Assembly: GCA_965237725.1 (NCBI GenBank)
Contig: OZ250151.1
Location: forward strand, 3,968,001 to 4,032,000
Reading direction: 5' to 3'
From: G965237725 sp965237725
Lineage (GTDB): Bacteria; Pseudomonadota; Gammaproteobacteria; Arenicellales; Poriferihabitantaceae
DNA: 64,000 bases
The position numbers were made by a program, and so were the translations under genes. Below, piece after piece: positions 9,519-18,935 of this stretch. The notes under the pieces are model-generated. The model ran no database searches and was not told where the DNA came from. It saw only the letters and a list, made by a program, of their open reading frames with translations. Each line of letters begins with the position of its first letter. Positions within the stretch are counted from its first letter, which is position 1.

Positions 9519-10445
9519 TTATTGACTCGAAGATTTATCCAATAAACCGTAAACCGATAACATTGCACCAGCAAAATACACAAACAGACCAATTAACGTA
9601 ACGCTGGAATATTCCACACGGCCTTCAAATATTTGCAGCAGAAATATAATAAAGGGCCCCAACGTGGTAAGAGTGCTGATTAAAGGTGTGGAAATTTGGG
9701 TGAGCGCTTTTTGTAAGGCAAACAGATGTGGAACAGTCAGAATCAAGCCGAGCAAAACGATGATCCCTAGATCGCTGGAAGGCAATGCGGATTTGGCATC
9801 TACACCATAAATGGATAACCCGCCGGCAGCGAGAACATACAAAGGGAAACGTAGTCCAAATACCACGGTTGGCCCGACTCCCGATTTATCTAAACGTTGG
9901 GAATAGATGAGCATAATGGTAAACAAAATGCCATCAACAATTGCCAGCAATACGCCAATTGCAGCAACATAACTTCCTCCGCGGACAAAGCCAGAATGCC
10001 CGCCGATTGTAATTATCGCTAAAAATATAATTCCAAACAGCAAAAGAATCATTCCCATAATTTCATATTTATGCAGATTTTTATGACCTTCGGAGAATCC
10101 AAATCTGTAAGCGAGGAATGCAGTAATCGGCATGACCCCGGCAGAAATGGTATAGACAACAGCAGGCTCAATTAATTGAACTGATGTAAAAAATGCCGCC
10201 CATGCAAATGTATTAGAAACATTAATCCCGATTAAATTCTTAGAATTACGGAATGCTGCACTAAGTTGATTTGGGTGAGCTATCGCAGAACCACCAACAA
10301 ACATGATAGTTACGATTCCGAATACCAGGAATCCAAATAAAAAAGAACTTATTTTCTGAAAAATCCCACCAAAATAAACAAACTGAAAGGCTTCCATAAC
10401 CACAAAAAACACTGTCCACGAAATTCCGACGGTTAGTTTAGACAT
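9519..10445 (-). CDS. EamA/DMT-family transporter
   Basis: 308 residues with about ten predicted membrane helices in two five-helix halves, as in the drug/metabolite transporter superfamily. Typical features are ISAGVMPITAFLAYRFGF in the first half and ISTPLISTLTTLGPFIIFLLQIFEG in the second. Such proteins export or import amino acids, nucleobases or other small metabolites at the inner membrane; the substrate cannot be inferred. It is transcribed divergently from the AraC/GyrI regulator at 10657, which may control it. Confidence 0.88.
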   Translation of the reverse strand: MSKLTVGISWTVFFVVMEAFQFVYFGGIFQKISSFLFGFLVFGIVTIMFVGGSAIAHPNQLSAAFRNSKNLIGINVSNTFAWAAFFTSVQLIEPAVVYTISAGVMPITAFLAYRFGFSEGHKNLHKYEIMGMILLLFGIIFLAIITIGGHSGFVRGGSYVAAIGVLLAIVDGILFTIMLIYSQRLDKSGVGPTVVFGLRFPLYVLAAGGLSIYGVDAKSALPSSDLGIIVLLGLILTVPHLFALQKALTQISTPLISTLTTLGPFIIFLLQIFEGRVEYSSVTLIGLFVYFAGAMLSVYGLLDKSSSQ

Positions 10446-10656
10446 TCAGGGTAATTTAAGCAGAATTATTGGTCTTTGTATTAATTTAAGTAGCCGATGG
10501 TTTTCTTGTAAAGTGTAAGTTAGATCGTTCTTGGCTATAATTTCGTAAATGGGTTTTCAATCATTGAATAATTTTAATTGTGACATTGTAGAAAAAAGTA
10601 ACACAGAAGCGTTAATATACAACGAACTAGTATGAGGAAATTGTACCAATCTTGAT

Positions 10657-11604
10657 ATGTTAGTTAATGTGCATCAAAAACGAATTAATAGCGCAATAAA
10701 CTACATCATTGAAAATCCTGGTCATAGTCACTCTCTCGAAGAGCTCGCAGCGATTTCAAATTATTCAGAATATCATTTCCACCGTGTATTTGGTGCCTAC
10801 ACAAATCAGACTGTCGCCCAATTTATATGGCAACAAAGACTAGACAAAGCAGCATGGATTCTTGCCTACGATGGGCGGTCAAAAATTTCTGATATTGCAG
10901 AAGAGTGCGGTTTTTCAGGAGCCGCAAACTTTGCAAGATCTTTTCGCCCGGCATTTGGGATGAGTGCACAAGATTTGAAGGGAAATATTGTTTATTTGAA
11001 AGACCGGAGTAATACAGCAACAAAGTTACACAATTCAGAATACCTTGGCCGTGAACTTCTGAAAGTCACCTCGCGACAATCCCTTGCACATGCGGAACAA
11101 AATGGATTGGAATTAATTGATGAATATGGCGTTTTTTTCAGGGATGCACCGAGCTGTCAGTTGGGTTATTTACGTAATATTGGGCAGTACCACCCTGATA
11201 CTTTAACACCATTGTTTACACGTATGCAGGAATGGTTGACGGCTGTGGATTTGCCCAATGAAGTGATTGGAATATCCCGTTCGCATCCGAGCATAACGGC
11301 GCGTTGGCGATGTATCTATGATGTCTGTGGAGTTCTACCTGAAATGGTAAAGCTGCCTGATGATATGAGTAAACAACTATTCCCTGGTGGACCTGCTGCA
11401 GTTTATCGATGCGAGCTAGATCAGTTTGATATTGATTTTTCGTGTCAATATATTTTGAACTGGTTCACTAATGAGTGGTTACCCAGGAGTCGGTTCCAAC
11501 CCACAAATATCGCGGGGTATGAAATTTACTTAAAAACGCCATGGCGAAATACTGGGGGCACTTATCTAATAGAATTTTGTATTCCAATACAATGGGGCTC
11601 TTGA
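10657..11604 (+). CDS. AraC-family regulator with GyrI-like effector domain
   Basis: 315 residues. The N-terminal 105 residues carry the two AraC helix-turn-helix motifs (SLEELAAISNYSEYHFHRVFGAY and ISDIAEECGFSGAANFARSF). The C-terminal part, about residues 150-312, has the GyrI/BmrR-like effector-binding pattern (LGYLRNIGQYHPDTL, GISRSHPSITARWRCIYDVC, FPGGPAAVYRC). This SoxS/Rob-like arrangement usually binds cationic or hydrophobic small molecules. A second gene of the same architecture lies at 35693. It is divergent from the DMT transporter. Confidence 0.92.
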   Translation: MLVNVHQKRINSAINYIIENPGHSHSLEELAAISNYSEYHFHRVFGAYTNQTVAQFIWQQRLDKAAWILAYDGRSKISDIAEECGFSGAANFARSFRPAFGMSAQDLKGNIVYLKDRSNTATKLHNSEYLGRELLKVTSRQSLAHAEQNGLELIDEYGVFFRDAPSCQLGYLRNIGQYHPDTLTPLFTRMQEWLTAVDLPNEVIGISRSHPSITARWRCIYDVCGVLPEMVKLPDDMSKQLFPGGPAAVYRCELDQFDIDFSCQYILNWFTNEWLPRSRFQPTNIAGYEIYLKTPWRNTGGTYLIEFCIPIQWGS

Positions 11605-11724
11605 CAAATACCAGGTCAGCACAATGAATCAGTGATCTAATTAATTATACGGTTTCAGCGCTGATCTAAAATTTAGGTCAATACATCGTTTGTATAATTT
11701 AAATCCAAGATACAAAAAGCGGAA

Positions 11725-12267
11725 CTATGCGCAGTCTGTTTGAAGAATCGACCCTACCCCTGGTGTAAGTTTCCATTGCAAAAGAGCCGCACCTCTGAAT
11801 AGTCGGGCTTGGAATATCATATTATTAGCTGATACTTCGTATATGAGCGCCTTTGTCATTTTACCGCCTTTTAGTTTAGCACAGGTCTTATCTTCAACCT
11901 GCTCTACAGTTCCCCATGACCCGTCGATGTTTAAGATTCCCATACGCAACCCTTTAGACCCAGGATCCAAAATTTCAATTTTGTAGGTGTTTTCATCGTT
12001 TTTAGTTGCCAGAATATGCCAGGGATTTGGAATAAATAAATGAGAGGCGGTTGCTTCGGTTATTAGCCCATCAATGGGAGAGGGGGTCAATTGATTAATG
12101 TAATCCGCTTTGAGCGCTTCACCAACAAAAGATTCTGGTAGAGTTTGAGCTTGGACAGATGGCACAAACAATTTCCCTGCTTTTTCTAAAAGTTGACCCG
12201 GTGTTATAAGCGCAGTTGATACCAAAACTGATAGGTTTTTGACGAGATTTCGTCGAGCTTTATTCAT
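11725..12267 (-). CDS. Exported hypothetical protein
   Basis: 180 residues. The N-terminus MNKARRNLVKNLSVLVSTAL has two adjacent arginines and a hydrophobic stretch ending before VQAQTLPES, so it is a signal peptide, possibly of Tat type although the motif is incomplete. The mature part contains a PSPIDGLITEATASHL segment and ends with a cysteine near the C-terminus (paired with the Cys of DKTCAK, it could form a disulfide). The family is not recognised. The ATG is supported by GGAG nine bases upstream. It follows the two GT-C-like membrane genes on the same strand. Confidence 0.72.
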   Translation of the reverse strand: MNKARRNLVKNLSVLVSTALITPGQLLEKAGKLFVPSVQAQTLPESFVGEALKADYINQLTPSPIDGLITEATASHLFIPNPWHILATKNDENTYKIEILDPGSKGLRMGILNIDGSWGTVEQVEDKTCAKLKGGKMTKALIYEVSANNMIFQARLFRGAALLQWKLTPGVGSILQTDCA

Positions 12268-12342
12268 AATTTTACTCCATTATCAAAACAGTAGAATTAT
12301 ATAGAGTTATTGTATCGCAAGCTTATCTGAGCTTGCGAAGCT

Positions 12343-13875
12343 TTAAGCTTTATTAATGTTTTTCATTCCAGGAATTCTTTTTTGGGTTGCACGGAAGCAG
12401 TTTGATGCAGGAACTTTGGTGTATAAATCTCTATGGAAATAGAATGTATTTATAGTCATTGGGTCGAAATCTCGATGGTGTAACAATCGATAGGTCCCCA
12501 TATAAGAAATTTGCAACTTGTCCAGAATGCCAGATTCATTCATATAGCTTTCGATAAAGTATTTCGTAATTCTCAGCTTCGCGGTCCGCCTTGCACAAAT
12601 GCCATGACCCGTTAGTAGTGCTTTATTTAGATCGTCGTATTTCCAGAACATCGCGCTTTTTTCGGGATGAGATGTTTTTCCAAGATAGAATACGATTCCG
12701 TATTTAAAGGGTGATTCAAATGTCAGAGAAAAAATCAGAAATATAACTGCAACAAAATTACAACTCAGCATGGCAGGTTTGATGGCCGGTTTCGGGACCC
12801 TGGTCAAGATTCCATTTAGAACCAGAATGCAGATCAGCATGTAATAAGGCATTAATGGCGTTAAATATTTCGATCTGGGTGGCTGAATAGGAATGAGTGG
12901 ACTTAAACTTTTGGGTACCACGGTTACCAGTATGGTGTAACACAACGCCATTAAGATCACTCCTGCCGTAAGGTTATGCATCTGATGGATCTTTTTTGTT
13001 TTGAAAACATAAACAAAATACCCCAATGAGATGATCGTTAAAACCTTATTGAAGGTGCTTAACAACAACCATTTGTAAAAAATATAATCGAAAAGTCCAG
13101 TTGTTTCCTGTTTTAGCCGAATTAAATGTTTGCCTCCTGACAGGAATTCGATACGACCAAACGTCAGGTATCCAGATAATGAATTGAATACCACTGTTTC
13201 GATTGCCAGAAATATAAGCAAAATGCCGCTGTAAACTATTACAGCGCGAGTGCCAGCTTTCCAAAACAATAAAATAAATAAACCGACGACAAAAAACAAA
13301 TAGGTTTCTTTTGTGCCATAGGCCAAAAATGCAAAAAGTGCAGATATTAATAAATATCGTAGTTTTAATTTATCGAAGTAAATCGACATGCACCATAACG
13401 AAATTGAGAGATAGAATACGCCAAATACAAAAGGCTGTATCTGGGCGGTTGCCCTGAAGAACATCGGTTCATAAAACAAAAATACGGCGAAGACAGGAAT
13501 CAGCCTGGGATCTATGTCTTTGCTAGCGACATACAACAAAAATGTGAATATGATGGCATAAGCGCACAAAGGGATGATGTAAAAGCTTGTTAAATTTGAA
13601 CCAAAAATTTTGATTGCCATAACAACTGGAATAATTATGCCCCAACGCGAGGAGTGATGATCCCGTGCAAGTAATTGGGAAAGATCATTTGTTGCAGCCA
13701 TGGCTCGGGCGATTTCCCATTTCTTTAAGGCGTCTTCCATTTCCGGAAGCGTGGTGTAAATACTACGTAGTAAAAATATTCCAATGGCTATCCCTAAAAT
13801 AATTATTGCGGTGGACAAAAGTGAATTGCCTTTCCAATAATCAAATGGAGCAGAATTGTCGGCGCACGTTAACAT
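12343..13875 (-). CDS. Multispanning membrane protein, GT-C glycosyltransferase-like
   Basis: 510 residues with roughly ten to twelve membrane helices. The first periplasmic loop after helix 1 carries a charged stretch ending ARDHHSSRWG before the next helix, the position where GT-C enzymes of the ArnT/GT39 superfamily have their acidic catalytic loop. A soluble C-terminal tail of about 110 residues follows. Such enzymes transfer sugars from polyprenyl-phosphate donors. Specific function is unknown. It lies 37 bases downstream of another membrane protein of similar type, so the two probably form an operon. Confidence 0.75.
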   Translation of the reverse strand: MLTCADNSAPFDYWKGNSLLSTAIIILGIAIGIFLLRSIYTTLPEMEDALKKWEIARAMAATNDLSQLLARDHHSSRWGIIIPVVMAIKIFGSNLTSFYIIPLCAYAIIFTFLLYVASKDIDPRLIPVFAVFLFYEPMFFRATAQIQPFVFGVFYLSISLWCMSIYFDKLKLRYLLISALFAFLAYGTKETYLFFVVGLFILLFWKAGTRAVIVYSGILLIFLAIETVVFNSLSGYLTFGRIEFLSGGKHLIRLKQETTGLFDYIFYKWLLLSTFNKVLTIISLGYFVYVFKTKKIHQMHNLTAGVILMALCYTILVTVVPKSLSPLIPIQPPRSKYLTPLMPYYMLICILVLNGILTRVPKPAIKPAMLSCNFVAVIFLIFSLTFESPFKYGIVFYLGKTSHPEKSAMFWKYDDLNKALLTGHGICARRTAKLRITKYFIESYMNESGILDKLQISYMGTYRLLHHRDFDPMTINTFYFHRDLYTKVPASNCFRATQKRIPGMKNINKA

Positions 13876-13912
13876 TTCAACTTATTCGAGTCCAAATTAA
13901 ATCAAAAACTAC

Positions 13913-15649
13913 TTAATCATAAGTCTTGATGACGGTATGAATTCCGTCTTCATATATAACATTGTAGAAATTTCTATAATAGGCAACACTTTTTCCATAC
14001 TTTGAAATATAGTTGTCTAAAAGCGCGGATTTGGTTTTGTCTATTACAATGTATTTAATATTGTAACTTTGCAATAGCTGACTCTGATTTTCCAATGAAT
14101 CCCAGATCATGTTGTCGATAAGTGTTTTACGAATTTTTCTTGAAACCGAACCACTCATTATTTTCTTTCCATGAAACGTTTGATACATCATATGGCGGTT
14201 TCCCTGTGTATATGAGGATGGAATTTCCAATATCCCAAATTTAGAGTCTTCATCCTGACGGATGATTTCATAGGCTTCAGGAAGCCTAATTTCTCCCTGG
14301 GTAATGCGTGTGGGGTAAAAATCGAACATGATTAGGAGGAGTATTATTGTGGTAATAAGTGTTCTCGATCGAGTTTTGATAAAGTGACTAACTGCAATTC
14401 CACACATTATGCCGAAGAACAGGTAGACAAATGCCATTGCCCGGGATGGAATCCTTAAATTTGCTATCAGTGGAATATGTTGAGAGATTAAATGTGGCAT
14501 CGGTATGGGTAGCCTTGTTCCCAATATATGTAACCAGGTTCCAAATCCCCAAAGCATAAAAAATAACGTCCCCCAAGCGGCGAGAGAAAGTGTTTGTTTG
14601 TGCTTTGCTTCGCGGTGCCGCCAATACCATGCCAGGATGGTCAGGTTTACTAAACCCAAATATGCGGTTTTTGTGGTAATGTTACCTCTTATATCTAAGC
14701 CTGCAGATTCTGCGATCCAGTTTAATCCGTGGAACGGATAGAATACAAAAAACGCAGATAGGTCGACAATAGATTTCCTGTGTCCGATATTGTATGCCTT
14801 TGGGTGGTTTGAAGCTTCCACTGCCATTGCATAAATCAACGGTGACAGAATTGCAATTGTTATCCCACAAATTATCGAAGTGGGAACAATTACCTTCCAG
14901 GGAAGTATTTGTTTTTGTTTAAACCCATACCAAATTGTATAAAAACTTAGAAATAACAGGTTGTACACCAGGTAATACCAGCTCGATAGCGCACATAGCA
15001 CAAAGAATATTGCAGCGCCAATAATATCTTTGAAATTATTATTTTCAATACTTCGCAGAAAGAATAATACAAAGAACGGTAAGTATTGAATGGTAGCGAT
15101 ATGCACATTACCCACAAAATGCACATGATGAAAAGGGCTGAATGCAAAAATAAATCCAGCTACGAACGACGCAAAATTATTACGGGTTAAGTATTTGCAT
15201 AATAAGTAGCCACCTACACTACCCAGAAAGTAAGATAGTAACAAGGCGGAATTATGCAATGCGAGCAGAACAGCATTTGAAGGTGTTAGAGCGAATGTTT
15301 TTATTATTCCGTAGATTAAAACTGTGTTGGAATAGGCGAAGGAGTGATGCAAAAGTGATGCCCCTTCAGGGTAGTAAAGCAATTTTGTGGAGAAAAATGA
15401 ACCAGGATCTGAGCTGAGTGCTCGATGTGTGTACCAGGTGTTCCAGAAATCCTGGTATGCGTCTGTGACATCACCAATGATTTCAGTATCCAGGTCGTTT
15501 ATGTACGGATAGAAAAACAAAAATATCAGACTGGCATATATTATGGATACGCTGGGTAATGTCCAAAGTAGACTTTTGGATGATGGAGAATTATTACATT
15601 CGCGGGAGATCAATTTTCTATGTATTATGCCAAGGTGTTTAGAGATCAA
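13913..15649 (-). CDS. Multispanning membrane protein, GT-C/YfhO-like
   Basis: 578 residues, about eleven membrane helices, then a C-terminal soluble domain of about 130 residues (FGILEIPSSYTQGNRHM, NIKYIVIDK). The first outer loop contains GDVTDAYQDFWNTWYTHRAL, an acidic-aromatic pattern common in uncharacterised GT-C-type proteins from many bacteria. Role is probably glycan or lipid-linked sugar transfer at the membrane. The first possible start is TTG at 15649; the true start may be somewhat downstream because no good ribosome binding site is visible. Confidence 0.75.
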   Translation of the reverse strand: MISKHLGIIHRKLISRECNNSPSSKSLLWTLPSVSIIYASLIFLFFYPYINDLDTEIIGDVTDAYQDFWNTWYTHRALSSDPGSFFSTKLLYYPEGASLLHHSFAYSNTVLIYGIIKTFALTPSNAVLLALHNSALLLSYFLGSVGGYLLCKYLTRNNFASFVAGFIFAFSPFHHVHFVGNVHIATIQYLPFFVLFFLRSIENNNFKDIIGAAIFFVLCALSSWYYLVYNLLFLSFYTIWYGFKQKQILPWKVIVPTSIICGITIAILSPLIYAMAVEASNHPKAYNIGHRKSIVDLSAFFVFYPFHGLNWIAESAGLDIRGNITTKTAYLGLVNLTILAWYWRHREAKHKQTLSLAAWGTLFFMLWGFGTWLHILGTRLPIPMPHLISQHIPLIANLRIPSRAMAFVYLFFGIMCGIAVSHFIKTRSRTLITTIILLLIMFDFYPTRITQGEIRLPEAYEIIRQDEDSKFGILEIPSSYTQGNRHMMYQTFHGKKIMSGSVSRKIRKTLIDNMIWDSLENQSQLLQSYNIKYIVIDKTKSALLDNYISKYGKSVAYYRNFYNVIYEDGIHTVIKTYD

Positions 15650-15768
15650 CTAACAATCGGATAATAGTTTTCTTGTGGATATGCCAAGATATGTTGAAAT
15701 TCAAATTTTTATTCTAAGTTAACTTTTAATAAACTGGTTACCGAACTTACTATTGAAAACTACGGAAA

Positions 15769-16974
15769 CTAACCGGTAACGCCGGACGATAATATTTGTT
15801 GGGATTCTTCGATATAGCCAAGATTGAAAGCCATGATTCTAAGTTGTTCATGAAAGCTTTCACGGGAGACGTTGCAAATTTTAAGTTTTCGGTTCTGATC
15901 CTTGAATCCTTTTCGGGCGTGCATTACCCGATGATTGTCAAACATCAGGGTGTCACCAGATTCTAATCTGAAGCAGGCTTGATTGTTCTCATCGAGCATC
16001 AGTTTGCTTAATTTGTGATTGGCCTCATAAACCCTGGAAAACAGGTCAAGCGACACATCCAGAGGCGCAGCGGTTCGAGTATGAAATCTGAATCCCACAA
16101 TGGTATCCATTTCGTCCACTACAAAAACCGGCGCCCGGGTGCGTTGATCGATGTTGTCCCCATGTACAACCCGGTGATAAGGCTGGGGTTGGCGAGTCAA
16201 TAATCTAAATCCTTCCGGGTCGGATTTATTTAGTAATTCACCCAGGTTAAAACCGTCAACCAGAACGGATTCCCCGTCGCTTTCTGCCGCTCTAATACAA
16301 TGAAGGACGTTTATTCCTGGTGGGTTATGACGATAAGCCTCATCGGTATGAGGTGGAACCGGGGACATCGTATTGCCCAGGGTTCTTGGTTTACTTTGTG
16401 GTGACAGATCAAAAAACTTACCATAAGCAGATTCACCTATTTCACCGATGAGGTTTGCAACCTGCTCCAAACCTTTTTCTTCATTTGGGCCATTTCGAAC
16501 CACAACAAATCCGAAATCTCGAAGTTTACGGAAAAGCTCCATGCGTTGGTTTAGATCGTCTGCCACGTTGTTATAATAAACTTCTGGCAGGGAACCTGTA
16601 ATTTTGGCATCCCATAGAACTGGACGATGAAATCGTTTTATTCTTGATTCATCAGAATAACTGTGTTGGCGTACCCATTGGAGATCATATCTGGATTGAT
16701 GTTTATCCTGCTTCCATGAAATATGTAAAACATTCGAATCATCCACGGTTATGCTTTCCGGTGTGATATCAAGAGCAACATCGCTGGGATGTAAAAACCG
16801 ACTGCTTGAATAACTATCACCGCATATCTTGCAATAACAACAATCTCGTAACCAGACGTAGTGAAAAAAACTGGAAAAGTTATCAGCCCAGGTGAGGGTA
16901 ATCCCTGCATTTTGTTGTTCGAGTCTGGGTATATTTTTGCTGCTCGGATCTGCAGATATGTCATCTATTCCCAT
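15769..16974 (-). CDS. Gamma-butyrobetaine hydroxylase-like 2OG-Fe(II) dioxygenase
   Basis: 401 residues with the two-domain layout of gamma-butyrobetaine/trimethyllysine hydroxylases. The N-terminal DUF971-like zinc domain reads WLRDCCYCKICG (residues 42-52) with His62 as a likely fourth ligand. The TauD-like domain has His209 and Asp211 in PHTDEAY and a distal His352 in FDNHRVMHARKGF. Known members hydroxylate gamma-butyrobetaine in carnitine synthesis; bacterial relatives also act on other betaines. The downstream gene on the other side is a sulfite-oxidase-like molybdoenzyme on the same strand, 43 bases away. Substrate remains an inference. Confidence 0.88.
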   Translation of the reverse strand: MGIDDISADPSSKNIPRLEQQNAGITLTWADNFSSFFHYVWLRDCCYCKICGDSYSSSRFLHPSDVALDITPESITVDDSNVLHISWKQDKHQSRYDLQWVRQHSYSDESRIKRFHRPVLWDAKITGSLPEVYYNNVADDLNQRMELFRKLRDFGFVVVRNGPNEEKGLEQVANLIGEIGESAYGKFFDLSPQSKPRTLGNTMSPVPPHTDEAYRHNPPGINVLHCIRAAESDGESVLVDGFNLGELLNKSDPEGFRLLTRQPQPYHRVVHGDNIDQRTRAPVFVVDEMDTIVGFRFHTRTAAPLDVSLDLFSRVYEANHKLSKLMLDENNQACFRLESGDTLMFDNHRVMHARKGFKDQNRKLKICNVSRESFHEQLRIMAFNLGYIEESQQILSSGVTG

Positions 16975-17017
16975 TGCCTATTCCCAATTGTTTGGCGGAA
17001 CTAATTTCTATTAGTGA

Positions 17018-18106
17018 CTATTCTACAAGTAGCGGGTGTGGGTGGATAGCATTAAATAAATAACCACCAGAATTAAATGGAACGGTTTTTGGTTGGGTAG
17101 TGCCGTGTTCATCCGTGGCTCGTGTCATCAATATATGCTCACCCGATTGTGCAGAAAATTCAAAAGCAAACATCACCCAGGCATATTTTATATTAGGAGA
17201 AATCAGCTCTGCCACCTGCCAGGATTCCCCCAAATCGGCGCTCCAGTGTACAGATTTGATTTTCGCATTGGGCGATCTGGCGTAACCAATAATCCTGTTT
17301 TTACCCAATTTAAGTTTGGCTGGCCAGTTCAATGCGAGAGAGCTTTTTAATGATTGTTCGGCAAGAGCACGCCCATTTGCGGGGGTAAATTTCTCAGCTG
17401 GCCAGTCATCGCCATACATAACATATAGCTGGGTATTTCTGTGCACCCATTGGTGGGTAGTTGTGACACAAATTCGATTCAGCCATTTGATGCTGTATGT
17501 GCCCACCCAGCCCGGTACAATCATTCTTGCAGGAAATCCGTGATCGGGTAATAGCGGTTTGCCATTCATTTCAATGGCAACGATTGTATCTGGGTCAAGC
17601 GCTTTTTCGATGGGCATTGGACAACGAATGCCTTCGGCCTCTTCAATTCCACGATCATAGCCTTCGGGGCAGACGTGGTAGGCATCGGCTTTGATTTTTG
17701 CCAGATCAAGAACATGCTTCAGAGCAACCCCTTTCCATTCCGCCATGCCAACGCCCCCCAGTCCCCACAGAATCTCAGTCATATGTGGCCGTTTATTCAA
17801 TGGCTGTCCCTGTACCCGGTCGAAAAGAATACGATGGTTGCCCGCGCATTCGATGAATGCGGATACGGATTTTTGTGGCAGTTTCTTTAAATCTTCATAA
17901 TCCAGTGAAATTGGATTATCAATGCCGTTGCCTTCGATATTAAGACGCCATTGTTTTCGATCAACCCCGGGTGTTTCGCCTGCACTGCATATAAAGAATA
18001 TGTCTGCAGGGGTTATGTAATCCGTTAATCTGTCCATCCGGGTTTCAAACGCGCCTGGCAATGGAATTAGCCCAGAGAGATCTTTTCCTGTTCGCGGGTC
18101 ATTCAT
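17018..18106 (-). CDS. Sulfite oxidase-like molybdopterin oxidoreductase
   Basis: 362 residues. The molybdenum-ligating cysteine lies in SAFIECAGNHR; the family signatures GVGMAEWKGV, PLLPDHGFPAR and GTYSIKWL follow, and the C-terminal 120 residues form the immunoglobulin-like dimerisation domain (GYARSPNAKIKSVHWSADLGESW). No signal peptide is seen, so it may be cytoplasmic. It probably oxidises sulfite to sulfate or a related substrate. With the divergent cysteine-dioxygenase-like cupin and TauD enzyme it suggests disposal of sulfite from organosulfur degradation. A solitary MITE end lies immediately upstream of the ATG. Confidence 0.9.
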   Translation of the reverse strand: MNDPRTGKDLSGLIPLPGAFETRMDRLTDYITPADIFFICSAGETPGVDRKQWRLNIEGNGIDNPISLDYEDLKKLPQKSVSAFIECAGNHRILFDRVQGQPLNKRPHMTEILWGLGGVGMAEWKGVALKHVLDLAKIKADAYHVCPEGYDRGIEEAEGIRCPMPIEKALDPDTIVAIEMNGKPLLPDHGFPARMIVPGWVGTYSIKWLNRICVTTTHQWVHRNTQLYVMYGDDWPAEKFTPANGRALAEQSLKSSLALNWPAKLKLGKNRIIGYARSPNAKIKSVHWSADLGESWQVAELISPNIKYAWVMFAFEFSAQSGEHILMTRATDEHGTTQPKTVPFNSGGYLFNAIHPHPLLVE

Positions 18107-18108
18107 AA

Positions 18109-18130
18109 GTTTTAATCAGAGGCTCTCTAA
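18109..18130. repeat. Solitary MITE end (right terminal repeat)
   Basis: GTTTTAATCAGAGGCTCTCT matches the terminal inverted repeat of the MITE family with one or two changes, but the rest of the element is absent. It abuts the start of the sulfite-oxidase-like gene (ATG at 18106), so it may be an excision scar or a decayed insertion that now forms part of the leader. Confidence 0.6.
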
Positions 18131-18312
18131 TGTCGTTAGTTAGAATCATGGAAATTATGTATGATCCTGAATTTTATCTAAAACACAATGAATTAAAAAA
18201 GGTTATGTGATTTTGAGCATAGGCTAATTATGATAGATTTCTTCTGAAAATTGGAACAGAATTGGTAGATCAGTCAATAGCCAGAGATTGGCGCTATGAG
18301 GCGAGCTTAGAT

Positions 18313-18858
18313 ATGAAATTTTCCTTTGATGATTTTGTGGAAGATGTGAGAAAGGTAGCAGTAATTCCTGGGTCTACCAATGCTATTCGGCAATTAATGG
18401 CAATTGCACTTGAATCACCAGATGCCATGGTAGAAGCCAATCCACTCAACGATGGTGTAAGTGAAATTATGTTATTCGAAGATGAAACCGCTTCTGTATG
18501 GGTTTGCAAGTTCGAACCGGACCAGGTCGTACCACCACATGAACACAAAATGGATGCGTTCATTGGCGTGTTTCAGGGAGCCGAAAATAATCTTTTTTTC
18601 AAAAAACAGGATGATCAACTCAAACACATTAAAACCAAATTGGTTAAAACCGGCGAACAATTATCCATTGGAAAAGACGGCATCCATTCAGTGGTTGCTG
18701 CAGGCGAGACAAGCGCTCTGTCTTTTCATGTATATACTGGGCCTCTATCGAATATCCGTCGGTCGCTGTTTGACTGGGAGAGTGGAATTGAAATGGATTT
18801 TACCGATGAGAATTACGAAAAGATGAAAAAGTCTAAAAATGATTTACCCTATTTGTAA
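18313..18858 (+). CDS. Cysteine dioxygenase-like cupin protein
   Basis: 181 residues from the ATG at 18313; a TTG at 18262 would add 17 residues. The cupin core shows PPHEHKMDAFIGVFQG with two histidines of the metal site and a later GIHSVVAAGETSALSFHVYTGPL with the third, the arrangement of cysteine dioxygenase-type cupins. These enzymes add O2 to a thiol such as cysteine or 3-mercaptopropionate. Placement next to a sulfite-oxidase-like enzyme and a TauD enzyme fits sulfur-compound oxidation. I prefer the ATG because GAGG lies about 12 bases upstream. Confidence 0.82.
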   Translation: MKFSFDDFVEDVRKVAVIPGSTNAIRQLMAIALESPDAMVEANPLNDGVSEIMLFEDETASVWVCKFEPDQVVPPHEHKMDAFIGVFQGAENNLFFKKQDDQLKHIKTKLVKTGEQLSIGKDGIHSVVAAGETSALSFHVYTGPLSNIRRSLFDWESGIEMDFTDENYEKMKKSKNDLPYL

Positions 18859-18935
18859 TCGTTGGGTAGTGAACAGGAAAAAGGATGGAGATTCGTGTGC
18901 CCACTAACTGACCACGCTTAAAAGTATCGTCAGCT

